A DNA stretch of 33,995 nucleotides from Candidatus Hinthialibacter antarcticus (GTDB lineage: Bacteria > Hinthialibacterota > Hinthialibacteria > Hinthialibacterales > Hinthialibacteraceae), in the NCBI GenBank assembly GCA_030765645.1, contig JAVCCE010000024.1:1-33995 (forward strand). Reading direction: 5' to 3'. This document shows positions 33,869 through 33,995 of the stretch, one piece after another. Numbering within the stretch: the first letter of the stretch is position 1; each line of letters starts with the position of its first letter. The translations under genes were made by a program, and so were the position numbers. Under the pieces are notes generated by a model that worked only from the letters and a program-made list of their open reading frames with translations, had not been told where the DNA came from and did no database searches.

Positions 33869-33995
33869 TTATTCAATGATTTTATCAACGACGCCGGCGC
33901 CGACGGTGCGGCCGCCTTCGCGAATGGCGAAGCGCAGTTCCTGCTCCATCGCGATCGACTGATGCAATTCCGCTTCCATGACCACGTTGTCGCCC
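33869..33995 (-). CDS. tuf: Elongation factor Tu, C-terminal part, cut by the window edge
   Basis: The last 41 codons of EF-Tu are visible, reading [19 protein letters not shown] and on through [17 protein letters not shown] to DKIIE. This is the third beta-barrel domain, whose [16 protein letters not shown] block is nearly invariant. EF-Tu carries aminoacyl-tRNA to the ribosome. The 5' part lies beyond the window. It is cotranscribed with rpmG. Confidence 0.97.
   Translation of the reverse strand, partial: GDNVVMEAELHQSIAMEQELRFAIREGGRTVGAGVVDKIIE

Overview
The window is a bacterial chromosomal segment of moderate G+C (about half, by eye) with short housekeeping operons on both strands, no phage or plasmid backbone, and many small interspersed palindromic repeats between genes. 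Recognisable core genes are dxr, gyrB, nadE, an ispG-like gene, prmC, prfA, ppdK, purB, a nagA-like gene, rpmG and the 3' end of tuf. The mix of a secreted DUF1080 protein, a DUF4139 protein, several secreted proteins without a recognisable family, two BatA-like von Willebrand factor A (VWA) membrane proteins and a cobalamin-binding radical SAM protein recalls poorly cultured lineages such as Planctomycetes-like, Sumerlaeota/Hydrogenedentes-like or other candidate phyla. I cannot assign the phylum from this sequence alone. No rRNA, tRNA or CRISPR array was seen.

Layout. 1-2.2 kb: a possible cut-off gene start, a secreted DUF4139 protein, then a repeat-rich gap. 2.2-6.3 kb: dxr (-) and gyrB (+) diverge from a 356-bp region holding a strong sigma70-type promoter and two perfect palindromes. 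6.3-11.7 kb (+): a large secreted protein, nadE with a small membrane protein, an orphan DUF433 gene, and a small secreted acidic protein. 11.7-19.3 kb (-): prfA, prmC and a TPR lipoprotein form one group; a VWA protein, an O-antigen ligase-like protein and ispG form the next. 19.5-23.5 kb (+): ppdK and a DUF1080 protein, each with a clear terminator. 23.7-26.5 kb: a radical SAM gene (-) and purB (+) diverge. 26.5-28.1 kb: a clearly AT-richer two-gene island (a lipoprotein and a DUF4268-like protein) set between clusters of hairpin repeats. 28.1-32.9 kb (-): a four-gene unit of a beta-rich protein, a DUF58 protein, a VWA membrane protein and a NagA-like deacetylase. 33.0-33.5 kb: a DUF559 (Vsr-like) endonuclease gene exactly framed by 33-bp inverted repeats. 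33.6-34 kb (-): tuf, rpmG and their terminator.

The points most worth a second look are three. First, the DUF559 cassette: one small nuclease gene between inverted copies of a repeat that also occurs alone elsewhere in the window, with an in-frame amber codon where the family usually has Trp. Second, the ispG-like gene stops before the C-terminal iron-sulfur domain and ends 14 bp from a large, nearly perfect inverted repeat. Third, the AT-rich island bracketed by hairpin repeats. The two VWA modules lack an adjacent MoxR ATPase, and one is translationally coupled to an amino-sugar deacetylase gene.
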